From the NCBI RefSeq assembly GCF_900114355.1, contig NZ_FOSS01000002.1, positions 934,345 through 990,915 of the forward strand: a stretch of DNA of 56,571 bases, read 5' to 3'. Both the position numbers and the translations under genes were made by a program. This DNA comes from Lysobacter sp. cf310. Its GTDB lineage: Bacteria > Pseudomonadota > Gammaproteobacteria > Xanthomonadales > Xanthomonadaceae. Of this stretch, positions 1-8,610 are shown piece after piece; positions within the stretch are counted from its first letter, which is position 1; each line of letters starts with the position of its first letter. The notes below the pieces were generated by a model. The model was not told the origin of the DNA, did no database searches, and was given only the letters and a program-made list of their open reading frames with translations.

Positions 1-317
1 TTCCAGTTGCGGCCTTCGGTGATGAAGTGGCGACGGAAGTCCAGCGAGACGCCGTACTGGCTCCACGACAGGTCCTGGTCGGCGTCGAACTTCGGGTGCT
101 GATAGTTCAGCTCGCCGTCGATCGACCAGTTCGGGCTGATGAACTTGCCCACGCCCAGGCCCACGAACGGCGCGTTACGCGTGCCGCGATCGTTGTCCTG
201 GATGTTCATGCCCGCCGAACCGGTGATGTACCAGCGGTCGTCGAAATCCTGCGCGCTGGCTGCCTGGGCCAGACTCAGGCCACCCAGCAGGGCGGCGCAG
301 AGGAGTTTCTTATTCAT
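1..317 (-). CDS. OmpA-like outer-membrane beta-barrel protein, N-terminal part (cut by window edge)
   Basis: The reading frame starts at ATG 317 on the minus strand and stays open to base 1, giving about 105 residues with the C-terminus outside the window. It begins with a clear Sec signal peptide (MNKKLLCAALLGGLSLAQA, cleavage probably near ASAQ-DF). Alternating polar and hydrophobic segments follow (WYITGSAGMNIQD, NAPFVGLGVGKFISPNWSID, GELNYQHPKFD), as in the first strands of eight-stranded OmpA/OmpW-type barrels. The AAGGAG ribosome binding site nine bases upstream supports this start. It is probably an outer-membrane porin or structural protein; whether a peptidoglycan-binding OmpA domain follows cannot be seen. 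Confidence 0.8.
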   Translation of the reverse strand, partial: MNKKLLCAALLGGLSLAQAASAQDFDDRWYITGSAGMNIQDNDRGTRNAPFVGLGVGKFISPNWSIDGELNYQHPKFDADQDLSWSQYGVSLDFRRHFITEGRNW

Positions 318-502
318 TTGTTATAGCTCCTTGGTTCAGAAAAATTGGAAACCGCGTCTGCGAGGTTCCTACCAATTCAGGACAGCCGCCTTCCGACGCC
401 ATCCCGCGCAGGTTAGGTTTGCCTATGTGAAAGCCATGTTAACAGGCATCTAACATTCCCGGCGGCATCCGTGTTAAACGCCGGCGCCGTCGCGAACGTG
501 AA
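318..502. other. Intergenic spacer between the prpD 3' end and the OmpA-like gene
   Basis: This 185-base spacer is relatively AT-rich around 330-360 and 410-455, and should hold the promoter of the OmpA-like gene on the minus strand. I could not pick a confident -35/-10 pair. No convincing terminator follows prpD. Confidence 0.4.
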
Positions 503-1951
503 TCAGGGCTGAAACAAGCCCAGGAAGCCGGTGATGGGCTGCGCGTCCAACCGCGCCGGGTCCCGGGCCAGCGCGCACAGTGTATCGGCCTGCGCGGACG
601 GCAGGCGGGCGCGGATCGCAGTCTCGAACTTGTCCATCAGCAGGGGCAGGCCTTCGGCGCGGCGCCGGCGATGGCCGACCGGGTAATCCACCCGCACCGC
701 CTCGGTGGCGCTGCCGTCGTCGAAGAACACCTGCACGGCATTGCCGATGTAGCGCCTGTCGGGGTCGAGATAGTCGCGGGTGAACTCCGGATCCTCGGCG
801 ACGCTCATCTTCGCGCGCAGCGCGTCGATGCGCGGATCGGCGGCGACCGCATCGCCGTAGTCCTCGGCCTGCAGCCGACCGAAGATCAGCGGCACCGCGA
901 CCATGTACTGCAGGCAGTGATCGCGATCGGCGTAGTTGGCCAGCGGCCCGGTCTTGTCGATGATGCGGCGTCCGGCTTCCTGGGTGCGCAGTTCGATGCG
1001 GGCCACGCGATCGAGGCGCCCGCGCACCTGCGGATGCAGGCGCAGCGCGCATTCCACCGCGGTCTGGGCGTGGAACTCGGCCGGGTAGCTGATCTTGAAC
1101 AGCACGTTCTCCATCACATAGCTGCCGAAAGGGCGCTCGAACTCGAACGCGCGACCGCGCATGGCGACGTCGTAGTAGCCCCAGGTCGGCGCGCTCAAGG
1201 CGCTGGGATAGCCGACTTCGCCCTTGACCGCGTTCAGCGCATGCACCACCGCGCGGCGGCAGGCGTCGCCGGCGGCCCAACTCTTGCGCGGGCCGGTGTT
1301 GGGCGCATGCCGATAGGTGCGCAGCGCGCCGTTGTCGATCCAGGCGTGCGAGATCGCGGCGAGGATCGCCTCGCGATCGCCGCCCAGCATGCGCGTGGCC
1401 AGCGCGGTCGAGGCCAGGCGCACCAGGATCACGTGATCCTGGCCGACCCGGTTGAAGGCGTTGCGCAAGGCATAGCAGCCCTGGATTTCGTGGGCCTTGA
1501 TCGCATGCCCAAGCAGCTCGCGCACGCTCGCGCCACGGCCGCCCGCGGCTTCGGCGCGCCGGCCCAGATAGTCGGCCAGCGCGAGCAGCGTGCCCAGGTT
1601 GTCGGAGGGATGCCCCCACTCGGCGGCCAGCCAGGTGTCGTTGAAGTCCAGCCAACGGATCTGGCTGCCGATGTTGTAGGCGGCCTGGGCCGGATCGAGT
1701 TCGTAAGCGGTGTACGGCACGCGCGCGCCGCCGCGCAGCTCCGCGCCCGGCACCAGCGGGCCCAGGTGGGCGACGCAGGCGGGGTGCGCCATCGCCAGGG
1801 CCGCGCAGGCCAGCGAATCCAGCAGCATGGTGCGCGCGGTGGCGTAGGCCTCCTCGGACTCGATGCGGTAATCGAGCACGTAGTCGGCGATCTCGCGCAT
1901 CGGCGAGTCGTAGTCGGGACGTAGGGCGGAACGCGGATCGGCGTGGCTCAT
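503..1951 (-). CDS. prpD: 2-methylcitrate dehydratase PrpD (MmgE/PrpD family)
   Basis: A 482-residue MmgE/PrpD-family protein, almost exactly the length of E. coli PrpD. In the methylcitrate cycle this family dehydrates 2-methylcitrate to 2-methyl-cis-aconitate in the cytoplasm without an iron-sulfur cluster. Family-typical segments include IRWLDFNDTWLAAEWGHPSD near residue 110, GHAIKAHEIQG near 155, and a C-terminal YIGNAVQVFFDDG stretch. The start at 1951 (MSHADPRS) gives the family length; an in-frame upstream start at 2038 would add 29 alanine-rich residues with no family counterpart. The other methylcitrate genes (prpC, prpB, prpE) lie 15-20 kb away, so prpD is isolated here. It is divergent from the dioxygenase-like gene at 2104. 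Confidence 0.93.
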   Translation of the reverse strand: MSHADPRSALRPDYDSPMREIADYVLDYRIESEEAYATARTMLLDSLACAALAMAHPACVAHLGPLVPGAELRGGARVPYTAYELDPAQAAYNIGSQIRWLDFNDTWLAAEWGHPSDNLGTLLALADYLGRRAEAAGGRGASVRELLGHAIKAHEIQGCYALRNAFNRVGQDHVILVRLASTALATRMLGGDREAILAAISHAWIDNGALRTYRHAPNTGPRKSWAAGDACRRAVVHALNAVKGEVGYPSALSAPTWGYYDVAMRGRAFEFERPFGSYVMENVLFKISYPAEFHAQTAVECALRLHPQVRGRLDRVARIELRTQEAGRRIIDKTGPLANYADRDHCLQYMVAVPLIFGRLQAEDYGDAVAADPRIDALRAKMSVAEDPEFTRDYLDPDRRYIGNAVQVFFDDGSATEAVRVDYPVGHRRRRAEGLPLLMDKFETAIRARLPSAQADTLCALARDPARLDAQPITGFLGLFQP

Positions 1952-2103
1952 GGCGGGCGGCGGGCCGTGGACGGAAGCCGCAGTCTGCGACGCCGCGCGT
2001 GCGGCCGGCGCGAACGCGGCGCCCGGCTTTGACGCCAAGGACGGAACGCAGCGAGCGGCGTAGCGCGCTGGTGTTTGCGCCCGGCCGGGATCACCCTTTC
2101 GGC

Positions 2104-2895
2104 ATGGACATCCCGACCCGCCTGCCCACCCTGTTCCTGTCCCACGGTTCGCCGATGCTGGCGATCGAGGATTCCGCCGCCGGCCGCTTCCTGGACGGGC
2201 TGGGCGCGCAGCTGCCGTGGCCGAAGGCGATCGTGGTCGCCTCGGCGCATTTCATGACCGACCGGCCGATGCTGGGCGGGCACGCGCAGCCGCATACCGT
2301 GCACGACTTCGGCGGCTTCCCGGCGCCGCTGTATCAGATCCAATACCCCGCCCCCGGCGATCCGGACCTGGCCAAGGCGATCCGCGCGCGCCTGGACGAA
2401 GCCGGCCTGAATCCCAAGGTGCGCGAATCGCACGGCTTGGACCATGGCATCTGGGTGCCGCTGCGGCGCATGTACCCGCAGGCCGGGATTCCGGTGGTGC
2501 CGTTGTCGGTGATGCCGCACGGCGACGCCGCCGGGCACTACGCGCTAGGTCGCGCGCTGGCGCCGCTGCGCGAGGAAGGCGTGCTGGTGATCGGTTCGGG
2601 CGGCTTCGTGCACAACCTCGGCGATCTCGACTGGCAACACCGCGACGCGCCGCTGGCGCCGTGGGCGCGCGAGTTCGGCGAATGGATGCACGCGCGCCTG
2701 GACGCGCACGACCACGCCGCCCTGCTGGACTGGCAGGCGCAGGCGCCGCACGCGCGGCATGCGCACCCCACCGTCGAGCATCTGATGCCCTTGTTCGTGG
2801 CGCTGGGCGCGGCCGGCGCGCAGGCCTCGGTGCGCACGATCCACCGTTCGCACGAGATGGGCTCGCTGGCCTTGGATGCGTTTGCGTTCGATTGA
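2104..2895 (+). CDS. LigB/YgiD-type extradiol (4,5-DOPA-like) dioxygenase
   Basis: A 263-residue protein of the class III extradiol ring-cleavage dioxygenase family (LigB; DODA/YgiD group). Putative metal-binding histidines sit in LSHGSPM (H14), ASAHFM (H49) and ESHGLDHGIWVPL (about H110-H114). The GSGGFVHNL segment and the C-terminal HRSHEMGSLAL are also typical. Members open catechol-type rings such as L-DOPA; the physiological substrate here is unknown. The start at 2104 (MDIPTRLPTLF) is chosen because family homology begins there; a longer frame from 1999 would add arginine-rich residues. It stands alone between the divergent prpD and the REP array. Confidence 0.88.
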   Translation: MDIPTRLPTLFLSHGSPMLAIEDSAAGRFLDGLGAQLPWPKAIVVASAHFMTDRPMLGGHAQPHTVHDFGGFPAPLYQIQYPAPGDPDLAKAIRARLDEAGLNPKVRESHGLDHGIWVPLRRMYPQAGIPVVPLSVMPHGDAAGHYALGRALAPLREEGVLVIGSGGFVHNLGDLDWQHRDAPLAPWAREFGEWMHARLDAHDHAALLDWQAQAPHARHAHPTVEHLMPLFVALGAAGAQASVRTIHRSHEMGSLALDAFAFD

Positions 2896-2910
2896 GGCGC
2901 TAACAGCAAA

Positions 2911-3262
2911 TCCCCCTTTTTTTTTCAAAGGGGGAAGAGCGGCGCGACGCGGCGCCTTCTGTGGGAGCGGCGTAAGCCGCGATCTCCCCCCATTTTCAAC
3001 GGGGAAGACCGGCGCGACGCAACGCCTTCTGTGGGAGCGGCGTAAGCCGCGATCTCCCCCCCATTTTCAAAGGGGGGAAGACCGGCGCGATGCAGCGCTT
3101 TCTGTGGGAGCGGCGTAAGCCGCGATCTCCCCCCATTTTCAAAGGGGAAGACCGGCGCGATGCAGCGCTTTCTGTGGGAGCGGCGTAAGCCGCGATTGAG
3201 CCACACGCGCGATGCAAGCTTGGCCGACACGCCATCGCCGCTTACGCCGCTCCCACAGACAT
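2911..3262. repeat. Tandem array of composite REP elements, closed by an inverted copy
   Basis: Four copies of GTGGGAGCGGCGTAAGCCGCGA begin at 2961, 3031, 3104 and 3174 (spacing 70, 73 and 70). Each is separated by a second palindromic module (CCCCCATTTTCAAAGGGG-like) plus a conserved GAAGACCGGCGCGAYGC linker. An inverted copy ends the array at about 3236-3260. The stretch fills the whole gap between the dioxygenase and the LysR gene and shows no gene. Both modules recur elsewhere in the window (29417-29521, 33271-33340, 16053-16085), so this is a dispersed repeat family rather than a CRISPR. Confidence 0.9.
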
Positions 3263-3306
3263 CGAAGGCGCGAGCCGGCGGCATCGCTGCGAACTCGACA
3301 CCGCGC

Positions 3307-4233
3307 TCAAGGCACCGACAGCTCGTAGTGCTCCCACGGCGGATGCTCGCCGAAGCGTTCGGCCAGGAAATCGGTGAACGCGCGGACCCGTGGCGGGATC
3401 AGGCGACGCTGCGGCATCACCGCGTAGATGCCGGATTCGGCGACGCCGTAGTCGGGCATCACCGGCACCAGCCGCTTCGCGCGCAGGTCCTCGTTGACGT
3501 GCCAGGTCGAATGCACGGCGATGCCCAGGCCGGCGACCGCGGCGTCGCGCAACAGCTCGCCCAGGTTGCTTTCGAAACGCCCCGACACCCGCACCGCGAC
3601 TTCGCGGCCGGCGCGGTCGTGCAGGCGCCACAGATCCTGGCGGCCCTGGCTGCCGACCAGCATCAGGCACTCGTGGCGCGCGAGCTCCTCTGGCGAATTG
3701 GGCATGCCGTGGCGGCGCACGTAGTCGGGCGAGGCGCAGATCACGCGCCGGTTCGGCGCCAGCTTGCGCGCGACCAGGCTGGAGTCCTCGAGCGCGCCGA
3801 TCCGGATCGCCAGATCGAAACCGGAACTCACCAGGTCCAGCAACTGATCGTTGAGATTGACGCTGACCTTGACCCGCGGATGCAGGGCCAGAAATTCGGG
3901 CAGCAGCGGCGACAGATACTGACGCCCGAACGAGGCCGAGGCGGTCAGGCGCAGGGTGCCGGCGACGTCGGTCGCGGCCTGGCGCAGGCCGCCGGTCAGC
4001 GCCTCCAGGTCCTCGACCAGGGCACGGCCCTGTTCGGCCAAGGCCGCGCCCTCGGGGGTGGCGTGCAGCTGGCGCGTGGTCCGATGCAGCAGGCGCACGC
4101 CCAGGTCGCGCTCCAGCCGCTTCAGGCGCTGGCTGGCCACCGCCACCGATAGGTCCAGGCTGCGCGCGGCGGCGCTGATCGAGCCCAAGTCGAGCACGCG
4201 CAGGAACAAGGCAAGGTCGCCGACTCGGTCCAT
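3307..4233 (-). CDS. LysR-family transcriptional regulator
   Basis: A 308-residue LysR-type regulator. The N-terminal winged helix-turn-helix spans about residues 1-60 (LDLGSISAAARSLDLSVAVASQRLKRLERDLGVRLLHRTTR), followed by the periplasmic-binding-like effector domain (about 90-295). It is transcribed divergently from the exporter and oxidoreductase genes that begin at 4326. The 92-base shared region is strikingly AT-rich and carries an inverted repeat (4243-4257), the usual layout for a LysR protein controlling its neighbours and itself. The effector is unknown; the neighbours suggest an electrophile, quinone or aldehyde. Confidence 0.92.
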   Translation of the reverse strand: MDRVGDLALFLRVLDLGSISAAARSLDLSVAVASQRLKRLERDLGVRLLHRTTRQLHATPEGAALAEQGRALVEDLEALTGGLRQAATDVAGTLRLTASASFGRQYLSPLLPEFLALHPRVKVSVNLNDQLLDLVSSGFDLAIRIGALEDSSLVARKLAPNRRVICASPDYVRRHGMPNSPEELARHECLMLVGSQGRQDLWRLHDRAGREVAVRVSGRFESNLGELLRDAAVAGLGIAVHSTWHVNEDLRAKRLVPVMPDYGVAESGIYAVMPQRRLIPPRVRAFTDFLAERFGEHPPWEHYELSVP

Positions 4234-4242
4234 GGCCTATTC

Positions 4243-4290
4243 TCAATTATTCATTGAAACTGATTAGTCATTTTGGTGGTTTTAGCTAAA
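4243..4290. promoter_or_regulatory. Divergent control region with LysR-type inverted repeat
   Basis: TCAAT-N5-ATTGA (4243-4257) is a perfect five-base inverted repeat in an AT-rich patch between the divergent LysR and MFS genes. It is followed by the ten-base palindrome TTTAGCTAAA at 4281-4290. LysR proteins usually bind partial dyads of T-N11-A type in this position. The location and symmetry are seen; binding is inferred. Confidence 0.5.
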
Positions 4291-4325
4291 GATGCAAGCT
4301 TCCAGACTGCGCGCCTCCCCAGTGG

Positions 4326-5591
4326 ATGCCCGACATGGAATCCCCCGCCCTTCCCCGCTCCGAAACCGGCGCCTCCAAGCCAGGCGCGCCCAAGCAGCGC
4401 ATGCCGTTGGCCCTGTACGCCCTCACCGCCGGCGCCTTCGGCATCGGCACCACCGAATTCGTGATCATGGGTCTGCTGATGCAGGTCGCCGCCGACCTCC
4501 AGGTCACCATCGCCGCGGCCGGCCTGCTGATCTCCGGCTACGCCCTGGGCGTGTTCGTCGGCGCGCCGCTGCTGACCACCGCCACCCGGCGCCTGCCGCG
4601 CAAGACCGTGCTGGTCGCGCTGATGCTGATCTTCACCCTGGGCAACATCGCCTGTGCGATCGCGCCCAACTACACCACCCTGATGATCGCGCGCGTGATC
4701 ACCTCGCTCGCGCACGGCACCTTCTTCGGCGTGGGCGCGGTGGTCGCGACCGGCCTGGTCTCGGAAGACCGCAAGGCCTCGGCGATCTCGATCATGTTCG
4801 TCGGCCTGACCGTGGCCACCCTGCTCGGCGTGCCCGCCGGCGCCTGGCTGGGCCTGCACCTGGGCTGGCGCGCCACCTTCTGGGCGGTGGCCGCGATCGG
4901 CGTGATCGCCACGATCGTGATCGCGGCGCTGGTGCCCAAGGACAACGGCCAGCAGGAGAACGCCGCGCTGCGCGACGAGATCAAGGCGGTGACCCATCCG
5001 CAGGTGCTGCTGGGCCTGGCCATGACCGTGCTCGGCTTCGCCGGCGTGTTCACCGTGTTCACCTACATCCAGCCGATCCTGACCCAGGTCACCGGCTTCG
5101 CCGAAAGCGCCGTGTCGCCGATCCTGCTGGTGTTCGGCGTCGGCCTGATCGCCGGCAACCTGCTCGGCGGCCGCCTCGCCGACCGTCGCCTGGCGCCGGC
5201 CCTGGTCGGCACCCTGGTCGCACTGGCGGTGGTGCTGGGCCTGATGACCTTCGCCCTGCACAGCAAGATCGCGGCGGTGATCTTCGTCGCCCTGCTCGGC
5301 ATCGCCGCGTTCGCCACGGTGTCGCCGATCCAGCTGTGGGTGCTGCAGAAGACCGACAGCGCCGGCCGCAACCTCGCCTCCAGCCTCAACATCGGCGCCT
5401 TCAACCTCGGCAACGCGCTCGGCGCCTGGCTGGGCGGCGCGGTGATCAACCTAGGCCTGGGCTTGGGCGCGGTGACCTGGGTGGCCGCGTTGGTGACGGT
5501 GTCGGGCATCGTGCTGGCGGTGTGGGCGGCGCGCCTGGATGCGCCGCGCAAGCCGGCGCTGCAAGCCGCCGCGGCCTGTCCGGCCGCCTGA
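4326..5591 (+). CDS. MFS transporter, DHA1 family (AraJ/NepI-like exporter)
   Basis: A 421-residue major-facilitator protein with about twelve hydrophobic segments. Diagnostic features are the N-terminal TAGAFGIGTTEFVIMGLL motif of the DHA1 sugar/purine efflux group, the loop between helices 2 and 3 (ATRRLPRKTVLV), and helix 4 (LMIARVITSLAHGTFFGVGAV). It probably exports a small metabolite or drug by proton antiport across the inner membrane. It is the first gene after the LysR divergent region and is followed 65 bases later by the aldo/keto reductase, so export and reduction of the same class of compound is a reasonable inference. Confidence 0.9.
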   Translation: MPDMESPALPRSETGASKPGAPKQRMPLALYALTAGAFGIGTTEFVIMGLLMQVAADLQVTIAAAGLLISGYALGVFVGAPLLTTATRRLPRKTVLVALMLIFTLGNIACAIAPNYTTLMIARVITSLAHGTFFGVGAVVATGLVSEDRKASAISIMFVGLTVATLLGVPAGAWLGLHLGWRATFWAVAAIGVIATIVIAALVPKDNGQQENAALRDEIKAVTHPQVLLGLAMTVLGFAGVFTVFTYIQPILTQVTGFAESAVSPILLVFGVGLIAGNLLGGRLADRRLAPALVGTLVALAVVLGLMTFALHSKIAAVIFVALLGIAAFATVSPIQLWVLQKTDSAGRNLASSLNIGAFNLGNALGAWLGGAVINLGLGLGAVTWVAALVTVSGIVLAVWAARLDAPRKPALQAAAACPAA

Positions 5592-5656
5592 TTTCTTCCT
5601 CCCCATTCCTAGGCGCGGCGTTGGACGCGCGCCCTCACTCTCAAAGGAACTCCCTC

Positions 5657-6688
5657 ATGGACACCCGCTTTCTCGGCAACTCCGGCTTCAAAGTGCCGGT
5701 TCTGGGCTTCGGCGCCGGCACCTTCGGCGGCAAGGGCCCGTTGTTCAGCGCCTGGGGCAACACCGACGTCGCCGAGGCCCGGCGCCTGATCGAGATCTGC
5801 CTGGAGGCCGGCGTGAATCTGTTCGACACCGCCGACGTGTATTCCGACGGCGCCTCCGAATCGATACTCGGCGCCGCCATCCAGGGCCGCCGCGATGAAG
5901 TCATCCTGTCGACCAAGATCAGCTTGCGCGCCGGCGAAGGCGCCAACGACGTCGGCGCCTCGCGCCACCATTTGATCCGCGCCGTCGACCGCGCCCTGCA
6001 GCGCCTGGGCACCGACTACATCGACCTGCTGCAACTGCACCACTTCGACGCGCAGACGCCGGTGGAACAGGTCATGTCCACGCTCGACGACCTGGTCCGC
6101 GCCGGCAAGCTGCGCTACCTGGGCGTGTCCAACTATTCCGGCTGGCAGCTGATGAAGTCGCAGGCGGTCGCCGACCGCTACGGCTATTCGCGCTTCGTCG
6201 CCAACCAGACCTACTACTCGCTGGTCGGCCGCGACTACGAATGGGAGCTGATGCCGCTGGCGCAGGACCAGGGCGTGGGCGCGGTGGTGTGGAGCCCGCT
6301 GGGCTGGGGCCGCCTGACCGGCAAGATCCGCCGCGGCCAGCCGCTGCCCGAGGGCAGCCGGTTGCACGACACCGCCGGCTTCGCGCCGCCGGTGGAAGAG
6401 GAGCGCCTGTATCGCATCGTCGACGCGCTGGACGAAGTCGCCGCCGAAACCGGCAAGAGCGTGCCGCAGATCGCCCTGAACTGGCTGCTGCAGCGCCCGA
6501 CGGTGTCCAGCGTGCTGATCGGCGCGCGCAACGAGGAACAGCTGCGCCAGAACCTGGGCGCGGTCGGCTGGACCCTCAGCGCCGAGCAGGTCGCCAGGCT
6601 CGACCAGGCCAGCCGCGTCACGCCGCCTTATCCCTACTACCCGTATTGGAACGGCATGTTCTCCGAGCGCACCCCCGCGCCGGTCTGA
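5657..6688 (+). CDS. Aldo/keto reductase
   Basis: A 343-residue AKR-superfamily TIM barrel that reduces aldehydes or ketones with NADPH in the cytosol. The catalytic tetrad can be placed at D57 and Y62 (NLFDTADVYSDG), K87 (STKISL) and H128 (LLQLHHFD). The C-terminal cofactor segment SVLIGARNEEQLRQN is present. The start at 5657 is set by AAAGGAAC in the preceding bases and by the family N-terminus (MDTRFLGNSGFKVPVLGFG). It lies within the LysR-linked run; the SDR gene begins 45 bases after its stop. Confidence 0.92.
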   Translation: MDTRFLGNSGFKVPVLGFGAGTFGGKGPLFSAWGNTDVAEARRLIEICLEAGVNLFDTADVYSDGASESILGAAIQGRRDEVILSTKISLRAGEGANDVGASRHHLIRAVDRALQRLGTDYIDLLQLHHFDAQTPVEQVMSTLDDLVRAGKLRYLGVSNYSGWQLMKSQAVADRYGYSRFVANQTYYSLVGRDYEWELMPLAQDQGVGAVVWSPLGWGRLTGKIRRGQPLPEGSRLHDTAGFAPPVEEERLYRIVDALDEVAAETGKSVPQIALNWLLQRPTVSSVLIGARNEEQLRQNLGAVGWTLSAEQVARLDQASRVTPPYPYYPYWNGMFSERTPAPV

Positions 6689-6733
6689 ACCGTCCGATCC
6701 CCGAACACTGACCCCTTCATCGAGAACACCGAT

Positions 6734-7528
6734 ATGAGCGCCCCCCTTTCCGGTTCCACCGCCGTCGTCACCGGTTCCACCGCGGGCATCGGCTACGCCA
6801 TCGCCGAGGAACTTGCGCGCGCCGGCGCCGCCGTGGTCGTCAACGGTCGCAGCCAGGCCCGCGTCGATGCCGCGCTGGCTTCGCTGCGCGCCGCCGTGCC
6901 GGGCGCGCAGCTCAGCGGCGTCGCCGCCGATCTCGCCACCGCGCAAGGCGCGGCCGAGTTCATCGCCGCGGTGCCGCAGACCGACATCCTGATCAACAAC
7001 CTCGGCATCTTCGTGCCCACCGATTTCGCCGACATCGAAGACGGGGAATGGCAGCGCCTGTGGGATGCCAACGTGATGAGCGGCGTGCGCCTGTCGCGCC
7101 ATTACTTCAGCGGCATGCTCGCGCGCGATCGCGGCCGGGTGGTGTTCCTGTCCAGCGAATCGGGATTGCAGATCCCGGCCGAGATGATCCATTACGGCGT
7201 GACCAAGGCCGCGCAGATCGCGCTCGCGCGCGGCATGGCCCAGCTCACCGCCGGCACCCAGGTCACCGTCAACTCGGTGCTGGCCGGCCCCACCCGTTCC
7301 GAGGGCGTGGGCGTGTTCGTCGAACAGCTCGCCGAGCAACAGGGCGTGAGCGCGGCCGAGTTCGAAAAGCAGTTCTTCCAGACCGTGCGCCCGACCTCCC
7401 TGCTGCGCCGCTTCGCCGAACCGTCCGAGATCGCGCGCGTGGTCGCCTTCGTCGCCAGCCCGGCGGCCTCGGTGGTCAACGGCTCGGCGATCCGCGCCGA
7501 AGGCGGCCTGGTGCTGTCCGCGTTCTGA
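6734..7528 (+). CDS. SDR-family NAD(P)-dependent oxidoreductase
   Basis: A 264-residue classical short-chain dehydrogenase/reductase. The Rossmann glycine motif is TGSTAGIG (residues 13-20), the structural NNLG is at 88-91, the catalytic serine lies in LSSESG (about 140-143), and Y154-x3-K158 is in HYGVTKAA. The C-terminus carries the usual cofactor-proximal AGPT segment and a GSAIRAEGG end. The substrate is unknown. It is the third gene of the co-directional run after the LysR control region. Confidence 0.92.
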   Translation: MSAPLSGSTAVVTGSTAGIGYAIAEELARAGAAVVVNGRSQARVDAALASLRAAVPGAQLSGVAADLATAQGAAEFIAAVPQTDILINNLGIFVPTDFADIEDGEWQRLWDANVMSGVRLSRHYFSGMLARDRGRVVFLSSESGLQIPAEMIHYGVTKAAQIALARGMAQLTAGTQVTVNSVLAGPTRSEGVGVFVEQLAEQQGVSAAEFEKQFFQTVRPTSLLRRFAEPSEIARVVAFVASPAASVVNGSAIRAEGGLVLSAF

Positions 7529-7571
7529 TCCCTTCTTTCGTATTCAACGACCGAACCGTTTTGGAGTCCCC

Positions 7572-8591
7572 ATGAAAGCCGTCGCCCTCACCCGCTATCT
7601 GCCCATCGACGATCCCGAATCCCTGCTCGACGTCGAACTGCCCGACCCCGCCGCGCCGCAGGGCCACGACCTGTTGATCCAGGTCGAGGCGATCTCGGTC
7701 AATCCGGTCGACACCAAGGTGCGCGCGCCCAAGCCGACCGTGGAAGCGCAGCCGCGCGTGCTCGGCTACGACGCTGCCGGCACCGTGGTCGCGGTCGGCG
7801 ACGCGGTCACCCGCTTCAAGGTCGGCGACCGCGTCTACTACGCGGGCGACATCACCCGCCCCGGCAGCAACGCGCAATTGCAGCTGGTCGACGAACGCGT
7901 GACGGGCCATGCGCCGCAGTCGCTGGACGCGGCCCAGGCCGCGGCCCTGCCGCTGACCGCGATCACCGCCTGGGAGCTGCTGTTCCAGCGCATGCCCTAC
8001 GACGCCGACAAGGGCGGCGTAGGCAAGACCGTGCTGGTGATCGCCGGCGCCGGCGGCGTCGGTTCGATCGCGATCCAGCTCGCGCGCCGCGCCGGCTTCA
8101 ACGTGATCGCGACCGCCTCGCGCCCGGAAACCATCGCCTGGTGCCGCGCGATGGGCGCGCACGAAGTGATCGACCACCGCCAGCCGCTGCTGCCGCAGTT
8201 GCAGGCGCTGGGCCATGCCCAGGTCGAGGCGGTGCTGAACCTGGCCGACACCGACCGCTACTGGGACGCGATCGGCGAGCTGCTGACCCCGCAGGGCCAT
8301 GTCGGCCTGATCGTGGAGCCCGCCGGCGCCCTGCGCATCGGCGATCCCTACAAGGCCAAGTGCATCGGCATCCACTGGGAAATGATGTTCGCGCGGCCGC
8401 GCTTCCAGACCGCCGACATGGTCGAACAGGCGCGCATCCTGGACCGCGTCGCCAAGCTGATCGACGCCGGCGAACTGCGCGGCACCCACAGCGCGACCCT
8501 GGGCAAGATCGACGCGGCCACCCTGCGCGAAGCGCATCGCCGCCTCGAATCGGGCAGCACCGTCGGCAAGCTGACCCTGGCCGGCTGGTGA
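7572..8591 (+). CDS. Zinc-type/quinone-oxidoreductase-like alcohol dehydrogenase (MDR family)
   Basis: A 339-residue medium-chain dehydrogenase/reductase. It has an N-terminal GroES-like domain (VEAISVNPVDTKVR near residue 45, LGYDAAGTVVAVGDAV near 60) and a Rossmann domain with VLVIAGAGGVGSIAIQLARRAG near 155. The ligands for catalytic zinc are absent from the usual positions, so it resembles the zinc-free quinone or zeta-crystallin-type reductases. It has its own GGAG-type ribosome binding site (TTTTGGAGTCCCC before ATG 7572). With the SDR and AKR it makes three NAD(P)H oxidoreductases of different folds in one run, as expected of a detoxification cluster. Confidence 0.9.
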   Translation: MKAVALTRYLPIDDPESLLDVELPDPAAPQGHDLLIQVEAISVNPVDTKVRAPKPTVEAQPRVLGYDAAGTVVAVGDAVTRFKVGDRVYYAGDITRPGSNAQLQLVDERVTGHAPQSLDAAQAAALPLTAITAWELLFQRMPYDADKGGVGKTVLVIAGAGGVGSIAIQLARRAGFNVIATASRPETIAWCRAMGAHEVIDHRQPLLPQLQALGHAQVEAVLNLADTDRYWDAIGELLTPQGHVGLIVEPAGALRIGDPYKAKCIGIHWEMMFARPRFQTADMVEQARILDRVAKLIDAGELRGTHSATLGKIDAATLREAHRRLESGSTVGKLTLAGW

Positions 8592-8610
8592 TCGCGACGG
8601 GGCCGCGCGC

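Noticed and set aside
671-1924. Long open frame on the plus strand opposite prpD
   Set aside because: It is an antisense shadow caused by high GC at third positions; prpD on the other strand has clear family motifs and length.
2911-3262. Regular repeats resembling a CRISPR array
   Set aside because: The units are contiguous composites of two palindromic REP modules with nearly identical linkers, there are no unique spacers, and no cas gene is present.
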